Made by a program: the position numbers and the translations under genes. A DNA stretch of 64,000 nt from an uncultured Bacteroidales bacterium (GTDB lineage: Bacteria > Bacteroidota > Bacteroidia > Bacteroidales > Bacteroidaceae): assembly GCA_902786925.1 (NCBI GenBank), contig CADAEK010000001.1, forward strand, positions 113,990 through 177,989, read 5' to 3'. This document shows positions 1 through 9,516 of this stretch, piece by piece. Each line of letters opens with the position of its first letter. The stretch's first letter is position 1. Under the pieces are notes generated by a model that saw only the letters and a list, made by a program, of their open reading frames with translations, had not been told where the DNA came from and made no database searches.

Positions 1-2128
1 CATCGAGGAAGAGAGCGCCCTGAAGAGCCTTGACCAAAGGGAAACGATACTCTGCATTCATTTCCAACTTCATGTCACCTGATTGGTCTAGATAAGTGCC
101 ACGACCATTAGTGTCTTGGTAACGACCAGGGCCAATGCTGCGCACGGCAAAGGCACGGATGCTGTTGGCACCACCAATGTAGAAGAGCTCGCTATAGGGG
201 GCATAGTTAGAGTTTCCATAAGTCCAAATACCACCCAAAAGCACACGCGTGGCAATAGAGGTCTTATCCGAAAGATGGAATGTATTCTTGAGGGTAAACA
301 GGAACTTGAGGAACTGTGAATATTGAGTGAAGAGCAACTTCTTGTCCTTCTGATAATAGTCAAAGCCCAACAAAGAGTTGGTTAGATTGAGGAAGTTGCC
401 TGATTCCTTCACCGTGCCCTCAAAGTGCATGGAGTGCGGAATACGATTGTTCCAGGTGTTATCGTAGATGATGGAATACTGCATGGCAGGAATGAACTGG
501 TCACGCAACGAGACATAAAGGGCGGAGTTGCGTGACACAATAGAGTCAAAACGGGCCGTCGTTTCCTGCATTTTGTTGTAGGAAATGGTGAAGGGAGAGA
601 GTTGATGGCTCCATGAGCGTGAAGTTTGGAAGCCATACGTGGCTTCTGCCATGAAGGACATCAGACGGTAGTAGTTAGCACGGTTCAGTTGATTGACATT
701 CACACGGAAACGTGTGGATGTGGGATACTTGTAGAAACGCTTGTTGAGCCAAGGGAAAGCAATCCAAGGATAAGCCAGAGAGATGTCAGCGCCTATCTCG
801 TAGGAGTCTATACGCTTATTTTGGCCAAACTGCTTTTGGGTCTGCCACTCGTAACTTCCTTTCAGCCCCACAGAAAGTGTCTCACCGTGATGGAAGGCGT
901 TACGCTTGGAGAGGGTAATGCCCAAGTTGGGGCCTATCTGTGAATTGGACTTTTGAGTGATGTTGAAGTCTATCTCCGTGTCCATCAGCTGGTCAAGCGT
1001 CAGGTCAAGGCGGATATCAATGGTATCGGACGCCAGTGCCTGCTGGGAGTTGAGAACAGAAAGGCTATCTGTAGCCTCGCGCTGCGTAAACGTGAATTTG
1101 ACACCAGAAAAGATGTCCATACTGTGCAGGTTAGCCAATGTCTGGTCCACGCTGGATTGATTAAACAGCTGCCGGCGTCGGAACTTAAAATTCTTGAATA
1201 GCACACGGGGAGCAATCGGCATGCGATCTCCTTGGTATGCCACTTTTAAGCTGCGCATCACGAGCGAGTCATCGTAGGTGTTTGTAGTACCAGCCGCACG
1301 ACGCTTCACACCCTCACTGCTACGCATGTTCTGACGGATGTATGTGCTCACCTTTCCGAAATAGTACTGCCGCTTGGCTTTCTCTGGCATATCCCAATCT
1401 GCAGCCACCAAAAGGTTTACCCGATACGGGGTATTGACGGAGTCGGCAAGATATGTGACATAATCTGGCCTGTAATAATAAAAGCCATTGTTGCGAAGAG
1501 CCGTGACGATACGAGTCTTCTCATTGGTGAGGTCAAGGGTGGAAAACTGAGAGCCCTTCCGTATGTATGGCTCGTCTATAGAAGAGTGAATGATGCTGTC
1601 CTCCAACTCAGGGAAGGCATAACGGATGCTGTCGAACAGATAGGGTTGCCCTAACTTCACGTCGTAAGCAATCTTTTGCTTCTTCGGATTTTTCTGTTCA
1701 ACAATCTCATAACCCACCTTTCCTCTGAAATAGCCGTAGTTCTGCAGGAGGTTGGTAGCCACTTTCACACGCGTCTCTGGCGACACATGAGTCATAGTCA
1801 CCGGCTGCGCAGCAAACGAATTAAACATCCACTTGTTAAAGCCGACACGTGGCTGGTTCACATAGGCATTGTACACCCACAAACCGACCTGTAAAGGAGA
1901 GCGAGCAAATGAACTACCCATGAAAGAGCCATTTGGTGCATAGTCAAGCGCAGCTTGTACTTCCAGAAGGGCATTCTCTTCCTCTGTTGTACCCAGCTTA
2001 TCATGCACTTTCACCCTGTCTATACCTGTATAGAGGACCTCGCCTTCTGGCAGGTTGGAGGTGGTGGAGCATGCAGCCTGCACCAGTGCCACTATTATAT
2101 ATAATATGTATAGTAATTGCTTCTTCAT
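1..2128 (-). CDS. tamL: TamL-type lipoprotein, Omp85 (TamA-like) outer-membrane barrel; C-terminus cut by window edge
   Basis: The gene starts at the ATG at 2128 and runs out of the left edge, so about 709 residues are visible. The N-terminus has a hydrophobic stretch ending in QAAC, a lipobox with Cys20, so the protein is probably lipidated. This is the feature that separates Bacteroidetes TamL from proteobacterial TamA. POTRA-like regions follow, and the last visible part (YSELFYIGGANSIRAF and onwards) is the conserved Omp85 barrel region. Its ATG overlaps the tamB stop (ATGA), so the two genes are translationally coupled. TamA/TamB-type proteins form an envelope-spanning system linked to outer-membrane protein or lipid transport. 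The family call is secure; the substrate is unknown. Confidence 0.88.
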   Translation of the reverse strand, partial: MKKQLLYILYIIVALVQAACSTTSNLPEGEVLYTGIDRVKVHDKLGTTEEENALLEVQAALDYAPNGSFMGSSFARSPLQVGLWVYNAYVNQPRVGFNKWMFNSFAAQPVTMTHVSPETRVKVATNLLQNYGYFRGKVGYEIVEQKNPKKQKIAYDVKLGQPYLFDSIRYAFPELEDSIIHSSIDEPYIRKGSQFSTLDLTNEKTRIVTALRNNGFYYYRPDYVTYLADSVNTPYRVNLLVAADWDMPEKAKRQYYFGKVSTYIRQNMRSSEGVKRRAAGTTNTYDDSLVMRSLKVAYQGDRMPIAPRVLFKNFKFRRRQLFNQSSVDQTLANLHSMDIFSGVKFTFTQREATDSLSVLNSQQALASDTIDIRLDLTLDQLMDTEIDFNITQKSNSQIGPNLGITLSKRNAFHHGETLSVGLKGSYEWQTQKQFGQNKRIDSYEIGADISLAYPWIAFPWLNKRFYKYPTSTRFRVNVNQLNRANYYRLMSFMAEATYGFQTSRSWSHQLSPFTISYNKMQETTARFDSIVSRNSALYVSLRDQFIPAMQYSIIYDNTWNNRIPHSMHFEGTVKESGNFLNLTNSLLGFDYYQKDKKLLFTQYSQFLKFLFTLKNTFHLSDKTSIATRVLLGGIWTYGNSNYAPYSELFYIGGANSIRAFAVRSIGPGRYQDTNGRGTYLDQSGDMKLEMNAEYRFPLVKALQGALFLD

Positions 2129-5100
2129 TGCTGCGTTACATTCCTGTCTGTGATTTCCCTTTCATGGTTGTCCTCTTGTGCTCCGCTTTCTGGCGCTTGC
2201 TCCCTTCTCCTCATCGGAGGAACTTCTTCCTTCTTCTTACGCCAGATAAATAGGTCGGAGAACTTGTCCATCTTCTTGCGCAACAGCACACCTGCACCAT
2301 TCTTGTCCAACTCTCCTTCAATCAAGTTTGAGTAGTCCTTTTCATGGAAGAGCCGCACATACTGCGTGCCACCATTGTCAAGCCTCCACTCTAATGAGAC
2401 GTCATCAATGTAGGCACCAGATTCGTGATACTGTTCACTACCGCCATCGGAGCTTACCTTACCTCCAATCACCACATTGAGTCGGTCTGAGAAGAAGCGG
2501 CGCGAGAATTTGAACGAGTAATCGGTTCGGGTGGTTCCGTCATCACGCGTGGTCTGTTCCATGCCCACGTTCACATCCACCATCGTGGACATCGCCTTGC
2601 CTGCGATGTTGTTAATTTCGTTCTGCAAGAAACTGTTCAACGCATTGCCTGCTGTGAAGCCTTTCTTGTTTGAGCCTGAGAGGTACATGCCGGTGGCAAG
2701 CATGCCTACGGCCAACTTGTTCTTTTCCTCAGCCGAGCAAGCAGCCAGTTCGTTCTGAACGGTAATATCTTCAGGCGCATCGATGATGAACTCCAGTCCC
2801 ATGTTCGAGAGCGTGTTCGAGATCTTCAAACCCGCATCGAATGCTACGCTTCGACTGGTTCCATCGCTTTCACCCACGGTTGTCTTCACACGCTCAGTAG
2901 CTGTGATGTTAAGCACAGGATTAGCAGGTTCGCCAGCAAACTCGATGTATGAACCATTATGGATGGTAAAGGTTTTCAACGGAATTACCGGGAGAGTGTA
3001 TTTCATCTCACCCTCATTGATGGTATAGCGGCCCTGCATGTTCAGCACACCTTCAGGCGTGTAGGTCATGGTGACAGAGCCACCTCCTTGCACCTTCACG
3101 TAACTCTCATGGTCAGCAGAAAGGTCTGCATTCAGTTTGGCACCGTCCTCAATGCTGAGTGTCAGGTTCATATCCATACCCATAAAGGTCTTCTTCACCA
3201 TTTCGTCACGAGGTGGTGGAGGAGCGTTGAAATCGATAAATGTCACGATATCTTCCAGACGGTCCGTCTGATAAAGAGGCGTATCTGTCAGCACATAAGT
3301 GATGTTGGTCGTAGGCAATACACGCACCATGCCACGCACCGTCATGTCTTGCGTAGAGCCCAGCACACGCACGAAAAAGTCGCCATACATATCACCATAC
3401 AGAAGCGATTTGGCTGCAGGCTTTGCTTCTATCACGTGAAAATTGCGTCCCATCAGCGAGAGCGACATAAATATTTCTGAGAAGTCAGCGAAATCCACAT
3501 AACCGTTCAGCGTAAGCGGATTGTCATCAGCACCATAGAACTTGAAGGCATTGAAGTCCACGCGGCTATTGTTGAATGGTATGGGCTGATTATCCAATGC
3601 CAAGTCAATACTATAAGGCCTAGAGAGCACATGCACATCCTTCGGTTGCAGAGCACCATTGAAGAGCAAAGCACTCATTGGTCCTGTCACCTTCAGGTTA
3701 CCAGCCAAGAGACCGTTGAAGGCCAATAACTGGTTCGGCATGAATGCGTCGAACATCGACATGGGCACATCCATGAAGGCCATATTAGCATCAAGAGCAC
3801 CCTCTCCTTCCGCCAGATATGTACCATCCAACTGAATCACATCACGGTCATCAAGGGCCAGTGTTGCATCCACCGTATGCATCGTCTCTCCCTGTGGCAT
3901 ATAGGTGAAGCGAGTGCCCACATTGCCCACAGACATACCTTCATAAGTAAAGCGGTTCACATCCAGTGTTCCCTCCACCATGAAGTTCTCGCCTTGGTCT
4001 ATGTAGGTAGCATCTGCCGCCAGCATGCCCGTCATGTTAGGCAATCCCGGAATAGGCACCACCGTCAGGATTTCCTTCAGGTTCACGTCATTCACAATCA
4101 CATTGGCGATTTGCTTACCAATGTCACTCTCATCGGCATACACGGCCACATAAGCGCTATCAGTCATGCTGGCCAGACGCACATCTGCCATGATAGGCCG
4201 ATTAGGACGGGTAACTATGTAGTTGTCGCTATTCAGAGCGAACTCACGATACGCAATAATAGGATGCTGTGGATAAAGGCTGAAGGTCACACATGAATCA
4301 TTGGCCACACCATTCACACCCAAATCAATGCCCTTCTTTCCCTGTTTATCGAAGAAGGTGAGATGAGCATCCACTTCATCCGCCTTCAGGAATCCATCCA
4401 CATAAGCACGGAAAGCAGGCAGCAACAACTGTTCCTTACACTGCACGCCCACGTGGTAATCCAACTTCGCAGAATCTTGTGCCAAGTCAAAGAAGGCGGT
4501 ATCAATCTTTACACTATCCGTCTTGAAGGAATACACATGTCCTTTACCCATCAAACCTGTTTCAGGAGATGCTTCCACATGCGCCACAAATTCATCGAAT
4601 TGTATGCCATACACTTTCAGCACGTCCATCAACGGATTCTGCTTGCCGGCAGAGGCATGCACCCACAGTTCGGGCAAGTAGGAGCGCAAGACATTCAAGT
4701 CCACATCACGCTTCTTGAACTGTTTCATCGTTTCCTTCTCCAGCTTCTCTATCTTGGGCATCAGGTTAAACATGTTGTTTGGGGTGAAGAACGAGAAATC
4801 CAAGTCGCCTGTTTGCAGCATGGCAAACGTAGTGTCCTTCTTGGCCTCAGCCTTCAAGTCGAAAGTCTCTGTCAAGATGCTGTCGTTACCCAGTTTCAAA
4901 CTCAGCGCATCAATGTGGGAATCCACACGGAAGAGCTTGTCCATGTTATAGGAGAGTTCCACTGTTCCGCTCGTGCTGGCCTGCAACACATCCTCACTGA
5001 AGCCCATAGCTTGAGCATCCAGCCAAGGCAATTGAAGATTCAGCAAGCCCTTCAACAGATTCTTCTTCAGTTCACCGTCAAACGTCAGGTCTGTCTGCAC

Positions 5101-6702
5101 CTGATTATTATCGGCTGTCAAATCCAGCAGCACCTTTCCACCCTTCTTCGTCGCATTAGCTGTGATGTTGCTCAAGTTCATCTTTCCCATGCGGGCATCA
5201 GTCAGCAAAACATCCGCCTCCAGAGTTGTAGAGGGCGAGAAGAAGTCAAACCCATGGCCGGAAGCCTTCATATGTCCCGACAGCATCGTCTGTTCCGCCA
5301 TCGGCACAAAGCGATTGAGCACAAACTGATGCAGTCTGACATCGGCTCGATATGCCTCCTGTGCCATCACATAACTTGCCTCAATGTCAGCTTTTCCGCC
5401 ACGCAAATCTTCTGCCTTCAGCTTCGTCTCCAATGACAAGTCGTCCACTACATTCCACAACATTGCCTTACCATCCACCTGAGCCAGTCCTGGCACTTTC
5501 AGATAGAGCGTGCTCACATCGAGTGCCTTCAGGTTGCCTTCAGCCTTAAGCTGCACCTCCGAAGGGCGCACGGGCAACCATTGGTTCATCATTGAACACA
5601 CATCGCGCGTGTCCGGACCTCCCATACGGGTAAAGAACAAGATGTCGCCTTTGCCCACTTGCCCTTCACTCACTACAGAGAACTGGCCTGGATTCTCCTC
5701 ATCAAAGGCATCCAAATCCATCTTATAGGCAGTAGTCAAGTCGCTGTCCGCCGTCTTCAAATGAAGCTTCGGAATGGTCAGCGACAGAGAATCCATCTCC
5801 AATCGGCACGTCGTCTCCTGAATGGTCAAGCCCGATTGCTCAACAGCAGCAAATTGGCTCAAGCGCATTGAGAGGTCCTTACCCACCGCCGAAAGCGAAT
5901 CCACCCGAAGGTGAATGTCGTCAAACAGCAAATGGTTAGGGTCAAGTTGCTGAGGTAGCTGAGGTTCCTTCTGGCGGTCATAAGCCACCATCGACTCTTG
6001 CATCTCCAGCCAATCCACCTTATACGCCCCTTCCTTCAAGTCAAGGAAAGCCTTCGTCTGCAGGTTGCCAATATCAGCAGCCACCCAGGTGCTGTCCGCA
6101 TTCGGTGTCAGCAACACGTTCAGCTTCACTCGCTTCAGTTGCAAGTCATCCAGCTGCACACGCCAATCAATCGTAGTCGTGTCCTCAGGCACCGAGTCTG
6201 CCAAGATGACCGTCAAGTCGGCATCTCTCAGCAGAGCCTCATTTATCACAGCAAGCCCATTCTTGATGTCCGTACTGTGAGAATTGAGACTGAGTTCGGC
6301 AAGGTTACCCTTCAACACACACAAGTCAATCATTCCCTTCGTGTTCAACTTGGCATCATACAGATGGACTCCATCCACCTCCGCCTCCAGCCGGAACAGC
6401 GGCAAAGCCCTCACGCTCACATCCAGTTCTCGCGCATCCAGCAGCGTGTCGCCCTCATCTACCGCCAGCACCCCTCCCATCGAAAGGTCAAGCGGGAACT
6501 TCAGACACACACGCTCCACCGACACCTCCATGCCCGTTTCCTCACTCAGCATCTCAGCGGCCTTATCCACCGCATACTTTTGGACAGGAGGCACATAAAT
6601 CAGCACGAAAAGCAACAATAACAAGAAGATTGGAGTTAGCACCATTCCCAAGAGAATGCGCCAACTCCAACCTACAAGCGTATACTTTCCGTACTTCTTC
6701 AT
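2125..6702 (-). CDS. tamB: TamB/YtfN-type translocation and assembly module protein
   Basis: This protein of about 1525 residues has an N-terminal transmembrane anchor (roughly residues 12-37, rich in L, V and I) and a very long beta-rich body. The last 350 residues form the conserved TamB domain (formerly DUF490). TamB proteins span the periplasm as a hydrophobic groove and work with an Omp85 partner. Here that partner is encoded immediately downstream with a 4-nt overlap. I chose the ATG at 6702; an in-frame TTG at 6711 lies just upstream. The body is full length with no frameshift. In Bacteroidetes the tamL-tamB pair is conserved and often essential; its exact cargo here cannot be read from sequence. 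Confidence 0.92.
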   Translation of the reverse strand: MKKYGKYTLVGWSWRILLGMVLTPIFLLLLLFVLIYVPPVQKYAVDKAAEMLSEETGMEVSVERVCLKFPLDLSMGGVLAVDEGDTLLDARELDVSVRALPLFRLEAEVDGVHLYDAKLNTKGMIDLCVLKGNLAELSLNSHSTDIKNGLAVINEALLRDADLTVILADSVPEDTTTIDWRVQLDDLQLKRVKLNVLLTPNADSTWVAADIGNLQTKAFLDLKEGAYKVDWLEMQESMVAYDRQKEPQLPQQLDPNHLLFDDIHLRVDSLSAVGKDLSMRLSQFAAVEQSGLTIQETTCRLEMDSLSLTIPKLHLKTADSDLTTAYKMDLDAFDEENPGQFSVVSEGQVGKGDILFFTRMGGPDTRDVCSMMNQWLPVRPSEVQLKAEGNLKALDVSTLYLKVPGLAQVDGKAMLWNVVDDLSLETKLKAEDLRGGKADIEASYVMAQEAYRADVRLHQFVLNRFVPMAEQTMLSGHMKASGHGFDFFSPSTTLEADVLLTDARMGKMNLSNITANATKKGGKVLLDLTADNNQVQTDLTFDGELKKNLLKGLLNLQLPWLDAQAMGFSEDVLQASTSGTVELSYNMDKLFRVDSHIDALSLKLGNDSILTETFDLKAEAKKDTTFAMLQTGDLDFSFFTPNNMFNLMPKIEKLEKETMKQFKKRDVDLNVLRSYLPELWVHASAGKQNPLMDVLKVYGIQFDEFVAHVEASPETGLMGKGHVYSFKTDSVKIDTAFFDLAQDSAKLDYHVGVQCKEQLLLPAFRAYVDGFLKADEVDAHLTFFDKQGKKGIDLGVNGVANDSCVTFSLYPQHPIIAYREFALNSDNYIVTRPNRPIMADVRLASMTDSAYVAVYADESDIGKQIANVIVNDVNLKEILTVVPIPGLPNMTGMLAADATYIDQGENFMVEGTLDVNRFTYEGMSVGNVGTRFTYMPQGETMHTVDATLALDDRDVIQLDGTYLAEGEGALDANMAFMDVPMSMFDAFMPNQLLAFNGLLAGNLKVTGPMSALLFNGALQPKDVHVLSRPYSIDLALDNQPIPFNNSRVDFNAFKFYGADDNPLTLNGYVDFADFSEIFMSLSLMGRNFHVIEAKPAAKSLLYGDMYGDFFVRVLGSTQDMTVRGMVRVLPTTNITYVLTDTPLYQTDRLEDIVTFIDFNAPPPPRDEMVKKTFMGMDMNLTLSIEDGAKLNADLSADHESYVKVQGGGSVTMTYTPEGVLNMQGRYTINEGEMKYTLPVIPLKTFTIHNGSYIEFAGEPANPVLNITATERVKTTVGESDGTSRSVAFDAGLKISNTLSNMGLEFIIDAPEDITVQNELAACSAEEKNKLAVGMLATGMYLSGSNKKGFTAGNALNSFLQNEINNIAGKAMSTMVDVNVGMEQTTRDDGTTRTDYSFKFSRRFFSDRLNVVIGGKVSSDGGSEQYHESGAYIDDVSLEWRLDNGGTQYVRLFHEKDYSNLIEGELDKNGAGVLLRKKMDKFSDLFIWRKKKEEVPPMRRREQAPESGAQEDNHEREITDRNVTQQ

Positions 6703-6711
6703 AAAAAACAA

Positions 6712-6796
6712 GAATTAGGAATTAGGAATCAGGGATTGTCTCAACCAGCATTGGTTCATTCAACTCCTAATTCCCCATTCCTAATCTCTCATTAAA
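6712..6796. repeat. Intergenic imperfect inverted repeat between mdh and tamB
   Basis: The spacer has AATTAGGAATTAGGAATCAG-type sequence near 6713-6732 and its approximate reverse complement (CTCCTAATTCCCCATTCCTA) near 6762-6781. The RNA could fold into an imperfect hairpin. It may be an mdh terminator or processing site, or a degenerate intergenic repeat. Confidence 0.45.
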
Positions 6797-7795
6797 TTAC
6801 AAGTTTGGATTAATCTTGCTCCACTCCGAAATAGGAGGAACGATGTTCAATGTCACGAGCTCGTCGCGCATCTTACAGAGGTGCTCATAAGAAGCATCCA
6901 GCTTAGCCATCTCCTCAGGAGTGCCAGTAGGCATCTTGTAGGTGCAGCCGTTCGTGTCGAGCGTAGTGTCCATAGCCATCATGATGTGGTTGTACTTCTC
7001 GTTGTTCACGTAAGTACCTGCAGGCCAACGGAACTTCTCGCCACCCATCACAGAGCGAATCATCTCTACAGAGCAGAAAGCAGGGCTCTGCCAAGAGCTG
7101 CGGCCACGGAGCTCGATAATCTTCGCGCCACCCTTCGTCACAGCCACCTTCAGCTGTTCCCATTCCTCCTCAGGAAGAGCAGGAGTGCCGATGAGCTCGT
7201 TCAGAGGCTTGCCAGCCACCTTCACAGCGCTGCCAAACACAGCCATCTGCTCGCCATGACCGCCAAATGTAGCACAACCAGTCACCTCATACTGCTTCAC
7301 GCCAAACTTCTTGGCCAAAGCAGACTGCAGGCGAGTAGAGTCGAGTGCAGCCAGCGTAGTCACCTGACCTGGCTTCAAGCCAGAGTACAGCAGCGTAACC
7401 AGACCAGTCAAGTCAGCAGGGTTGAAGATGACAGTCACGTGCTTCACGTCAGGGCAATATGCTTTGATGTTCTTACCCAGGTCTTCAGCAATCTTGCAGT
7501 TGCCAGCCAGAAGGTCCTCGCGGGTCATGCCAGCCTTACGTGGAGCGCCGCCAGAAGAAATGATGTACTTAGCATCCTTGAATGCTTCAGCCACATCCGT
7601 AGTAGCGGTGAGGTTCACACCATCATATCCGCAATGGAACATCTCTTCCATCACGCCCTCCATACCTGGAGCATACACATCATAGAGACACACATTAGGA
7701 GTCAGCTTCATCGTCAGAGCCAACTGCACCATTGTGGAACCGATAGCGCCACCGGCACCCACAATCACGAGCTTATCGTTAGTCAAAAATCCCAT
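6797..7795 (-). CDS. mdh: Malate dehydrogenase (NAD-dependent)
   Basis: A 332-residue enzyme that interconverts malate and oxaloacetate. In Bacteroidales it works mainly in the reductive direction towards fumarate and succinate. The N-terminal Rossmann glycine motif (GAGGAIGSTM, about residues 13-22) is clear. The substrate-side motifs for this LDH/MDH superfamily follow: ISSGGAPRKAGMTREDLL, then FNPADLTG, and a catalytic-His region GCATFGGHGEQM. The length fits the Bacteroidetes type. A TAnnTTTG promoter lies upstream at 7836-7867. It is followed by tamB on the same strand after 94 bp, but a hairpin-forming repeat separates them, so it is probably its own transcript. Confidence 0.93.
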   Translation of the reverse strand: MGFLTNDKLVIVGAGGAIGSTMVQLALTMKLTPNVCLYDVYAPGMEGVMEEMFHCGYDGVNLTATTDVAEAFKDAKYIISSGGAPRKAGMTREDLLAGNCKIAEDLGKNIKAYCPDVKHVTVIFNPADLTGLVTLLYSGLKPGQVTTLAALDSTRLQSALAKKFGVKQYEVTGCATFGGHGEQMAVFGSAVKVAGKPLNELIGTPALPEEEWEQLKVAVTKGGAKIIELRGRSSWQSPAFCSVEMIRSVMGGEKFRWPAGTYVNNEKYNHIMMAMDTTLDTNGCTYKMPTGTPEEMAKLDASYEHLCKMRDELVTLNIVPPISEWSKINPNL

Positions 7796-7835
7796 AATAC
7801 TAGTGGTTTTTAAAAGTTATAAATATTATCTTTTG

Positions 7836-7867
7836 CAAATGTACCCCTTTTTTCGTTACCCGCCAAC
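7836..7867 (-). promoter_or_regulatory. Bacteroidetes promoter for mdh
   Basis: On the minus strand TACATTTG (7836-7843) matches the -7 consensus TAnnTTTG, with TTG 20 bp upstream as the -33 element. The spacing fits the Bacteroidetes primary sigma factor. Confidence 0.6.
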
Positions 7868-7958
7868 TATTCCGCCACTTTTTCTTGATTATTTTTCAGC
7901 AGACGACATACTCTTCAGCCGCAAACGGGGGCCATCCGCACACACCTTAAACAAAAGC

Positions 7959-8768
7959 TCAGCGAACCACTTCGGTAAACTCCGGCTGAGCCCCTTCTTC
8001 CTTACCTACAGTCACATAGATAGTAGAAGTGCTCTCCGCCCCATTCATACCCATGCTCGTCACAGCAAACTTATAATCCGTTGAAGTTTCCGTCTCGCGT
8101 TTGCCCACCGTCTTAGGGGTGCCGAGAGGGAATTGATAAGTGGAGCAAGCAGCGCTGAACACAGCCGAGTCCTCTGGAGTCACAGGCACCTGTTCACCGT
8201 AGGCAGGCAGAGGAGCCACTTTACCCTCCTTGTAGCCGTTTTCAATCAAGAAACGATCCAGCTCTTTAGCTGCTGCAGCCACACGTGCCGTACGCACGCC
8301 ATAGCCCTGCTTGATTTTAGCCTGTGGCAGCGCCTCTCGCAGCGCCTCAGACGAAGTATTCAGACCACCGCTGCCAAACGTGCAGAACGGCACAATCGTC
8401 TTGCCGGCAAAGTCATTCTCCTTCACCAGTGTAGCGATAGGCATGGCATAAGTGCCAAACCAAATGGGATAGCCTAAGAAGATGACATCATAGTCAGCCC
8501 ATTTCTTCTGAAGAGGCTGAATAGCAGGGAGTGTTCCGCTGTTCTTCTCCTCATTTCCGCGCTGTATGGTCGCTTGGAAGTCCCCATCATAAGGATTCAC
8601 AGCCTCAATACGCTCCATGTCAGCGCCTAATTGTTTCTGCAACTCTTCGGCAACAGCCTGTGTTGCGCCATTCTGAGAATAATACAGCACCAGCACCTTT
8701 TGCTGCGTGCAACCCGTGATGAAGCATGCCATCACGGCCAATGACATCAAAGTCTTTTTCAGATTCAT
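7959..8768 (-). CDS. Flavodoxin-fold lipoprotein
   Basis: About 269 residues from the ATG at 8768; an in-frame TTG lies two codons earlier. A short signal ends in ITGC, a lipobox, so the protein is predicted to be a lipoprotein. The flavodoxin fold begins directly after it with an FMN phosphate-binding loop (LYYSQNGATQAVAEEL) and continues with IFLGYPIWFGTYAMP and PFCTFGSGGLNTSSEAL, typical of long-chain flavodoxin_4-like proteins. A C-terminal extension of about 75 residues after the fold is not recognised. An exported flavodoxin is unusual because the fold normally works in the cytoplasm. The electron partner is unknown. A TATCTTTG promoter sits at 8796-8828. Confidence 0.82.
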   Translation of the reverse strand: MNLKKTLMSLAVMACFITGCTQQKVLVLYYSQNGATQAVAEELQKQLGADMERIEAVNPYDGDFQATIQRGNEEKNSGTLPAIQPLQKKWADYDVIFLGYPIWFGTYAMPIATLVKENDFAGKTIVPFCTFGSGGLNTSSEALREALPQAKIKQGYGVRTARVAAAAKELDRFLIENGYKEGKVAPLPAYGEQVPVTPEDSAVFSAACSTYQFPLGTPKTVGKRETETSTDYKFAVTSMGMNGAESTSTIYVTVGKEEGAQPEFTEVVR

Positions 8769-8795
8769 ATACAATAAGTTTTAGATGAATGGACG

Positions 8796-8828
8796 CAAAG
8801 ATAGTTATTTATTCTCGACACCCACAAG
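8796..8828 (-). promoter_or_regulatory. Promoter for the flavodoxin lipoprotein gene
   Basis: Minus-strand TATCTTTG (8796-8803) with a TTG about 21 bp upstream matches the Bacteroidetes -7/-33 pattern. It lies 28 bp from the ATG. Confidence 0.6.
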
Positions 8829-9038
8829 AGATAAGGCAACAAAAATCCTCTGCTCCAGCATTTTCTGCTGCAGCAGGCCGTAAACTGAAAAAGCAAGATA
8901 ACAACCTTTTTCGTACAATCCAAACAACTTGTGGGCAAAACGCACAAGTGTTAGCGGACAAGCCATCATTGTGTTACCGAGCAACTCATCATGGCATGAC
9001 TGGGCAAACCACAATGCACCCTCTTCCTGCACCTCTAA

Positions 9039-9106
9039 ACCGACCTCGTCGACGTCGGTTCACCGATGTCGTCGAGGTCGGTTGACCGACGTCGACGATG
9101 TCGGTT
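9039..9106. repeat. Three near-palindromes on a 23-bp period
   Basis: Three copies start at 9039, 9062 and 9085. Each follows ACCGAnnTCGwCGAnnTCGGT, an almost perfect palindrome around a central base. Copies 1 and 3 are also near reverse complements of each other, so larger foldings are possible. There is no spacer of CRISPR type. Confidence 0.8.
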
Positions 9107-9160
9107 TGGAGGGGATATTTAAGTCCTTGTATGAACTCACGAAAAAGAGGTTTATTTTTT

Positions 9161-9236
9161 ACGAACACGAATTGCACGAATTACACGAATATGAAGCCTT
9201 TTCAAGGCTCTAAGATTGGTATAGATTCGTGTTCGT
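9161..9236. repeat. Nested inverted repeat
   Basis: The outer arms ACGAACACGAAT (9161-9172) and ATTCGTGTTCGT (9225-9236) are perfectly complementary. An inner AGCCTT/AAGGCT pair forms a second hairpin. CACGAATTG and CACGAATTA direct repeats sit in and beside the left arm. Confidence 0.65.
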
Positions 9237-9516
9237 CTTAAAACATCGTGCCTGTGCCGAAGGCACCATCTGCTCAATCAGATAAAATCAGAGAAATCTG
9301 GTCAATCTGCGTAATCACCGCGAAGCGGTATGTTTTACATAACCGCCCCTCCAAATATATTTTTGAAGATTGATGTATCAATTCACGAAGATTGACGTGT
9401 AAGAAAAAGACTGATAATGATTCATTCGACGTGAATCTCCGTCAATATAAACGTCAATCTACATCAATTCATTAACTTAAGTAATAGACACGACCTCTCT
9501 GTTATACGCCGTGGAA

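Larger units (their letters stand above)
8829..9516. other. Gene-free, repeat-rich interval
   Basis: About 690 bp without a credible gene. It holds a triple palindromic element (9039-9106), a nested inverted repeat (9161-9236), phrases resembling common Bacteroidetes intergenic repeats (for example around 9280-9330), and a region of repeated CGTCAAT-type words in both orientations (about 9366-9475). Short ORFs here are overlapping and unconvincing. Confidence 0.6.

Noticed and set aside
4363..5436. 357-aa open frame on the plus strand opposite tamB
   Set aside because: It is antisense to a clear TamB coding region, rich in His/Gln/Arg with no family motif; a shadow of codon bias.
6881..7813. 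310-aa plus-strand open frame opposite mdh
   Set aside because: Fully antisense to malate dehydrogenase, Ser/His/Arg-rich, no recognisable domain.
9039..9106. CRISPR or attachment site
   Set aside because: Repeats are contiguous near-palindromes without unique spacers, and there is no integrase nearby.
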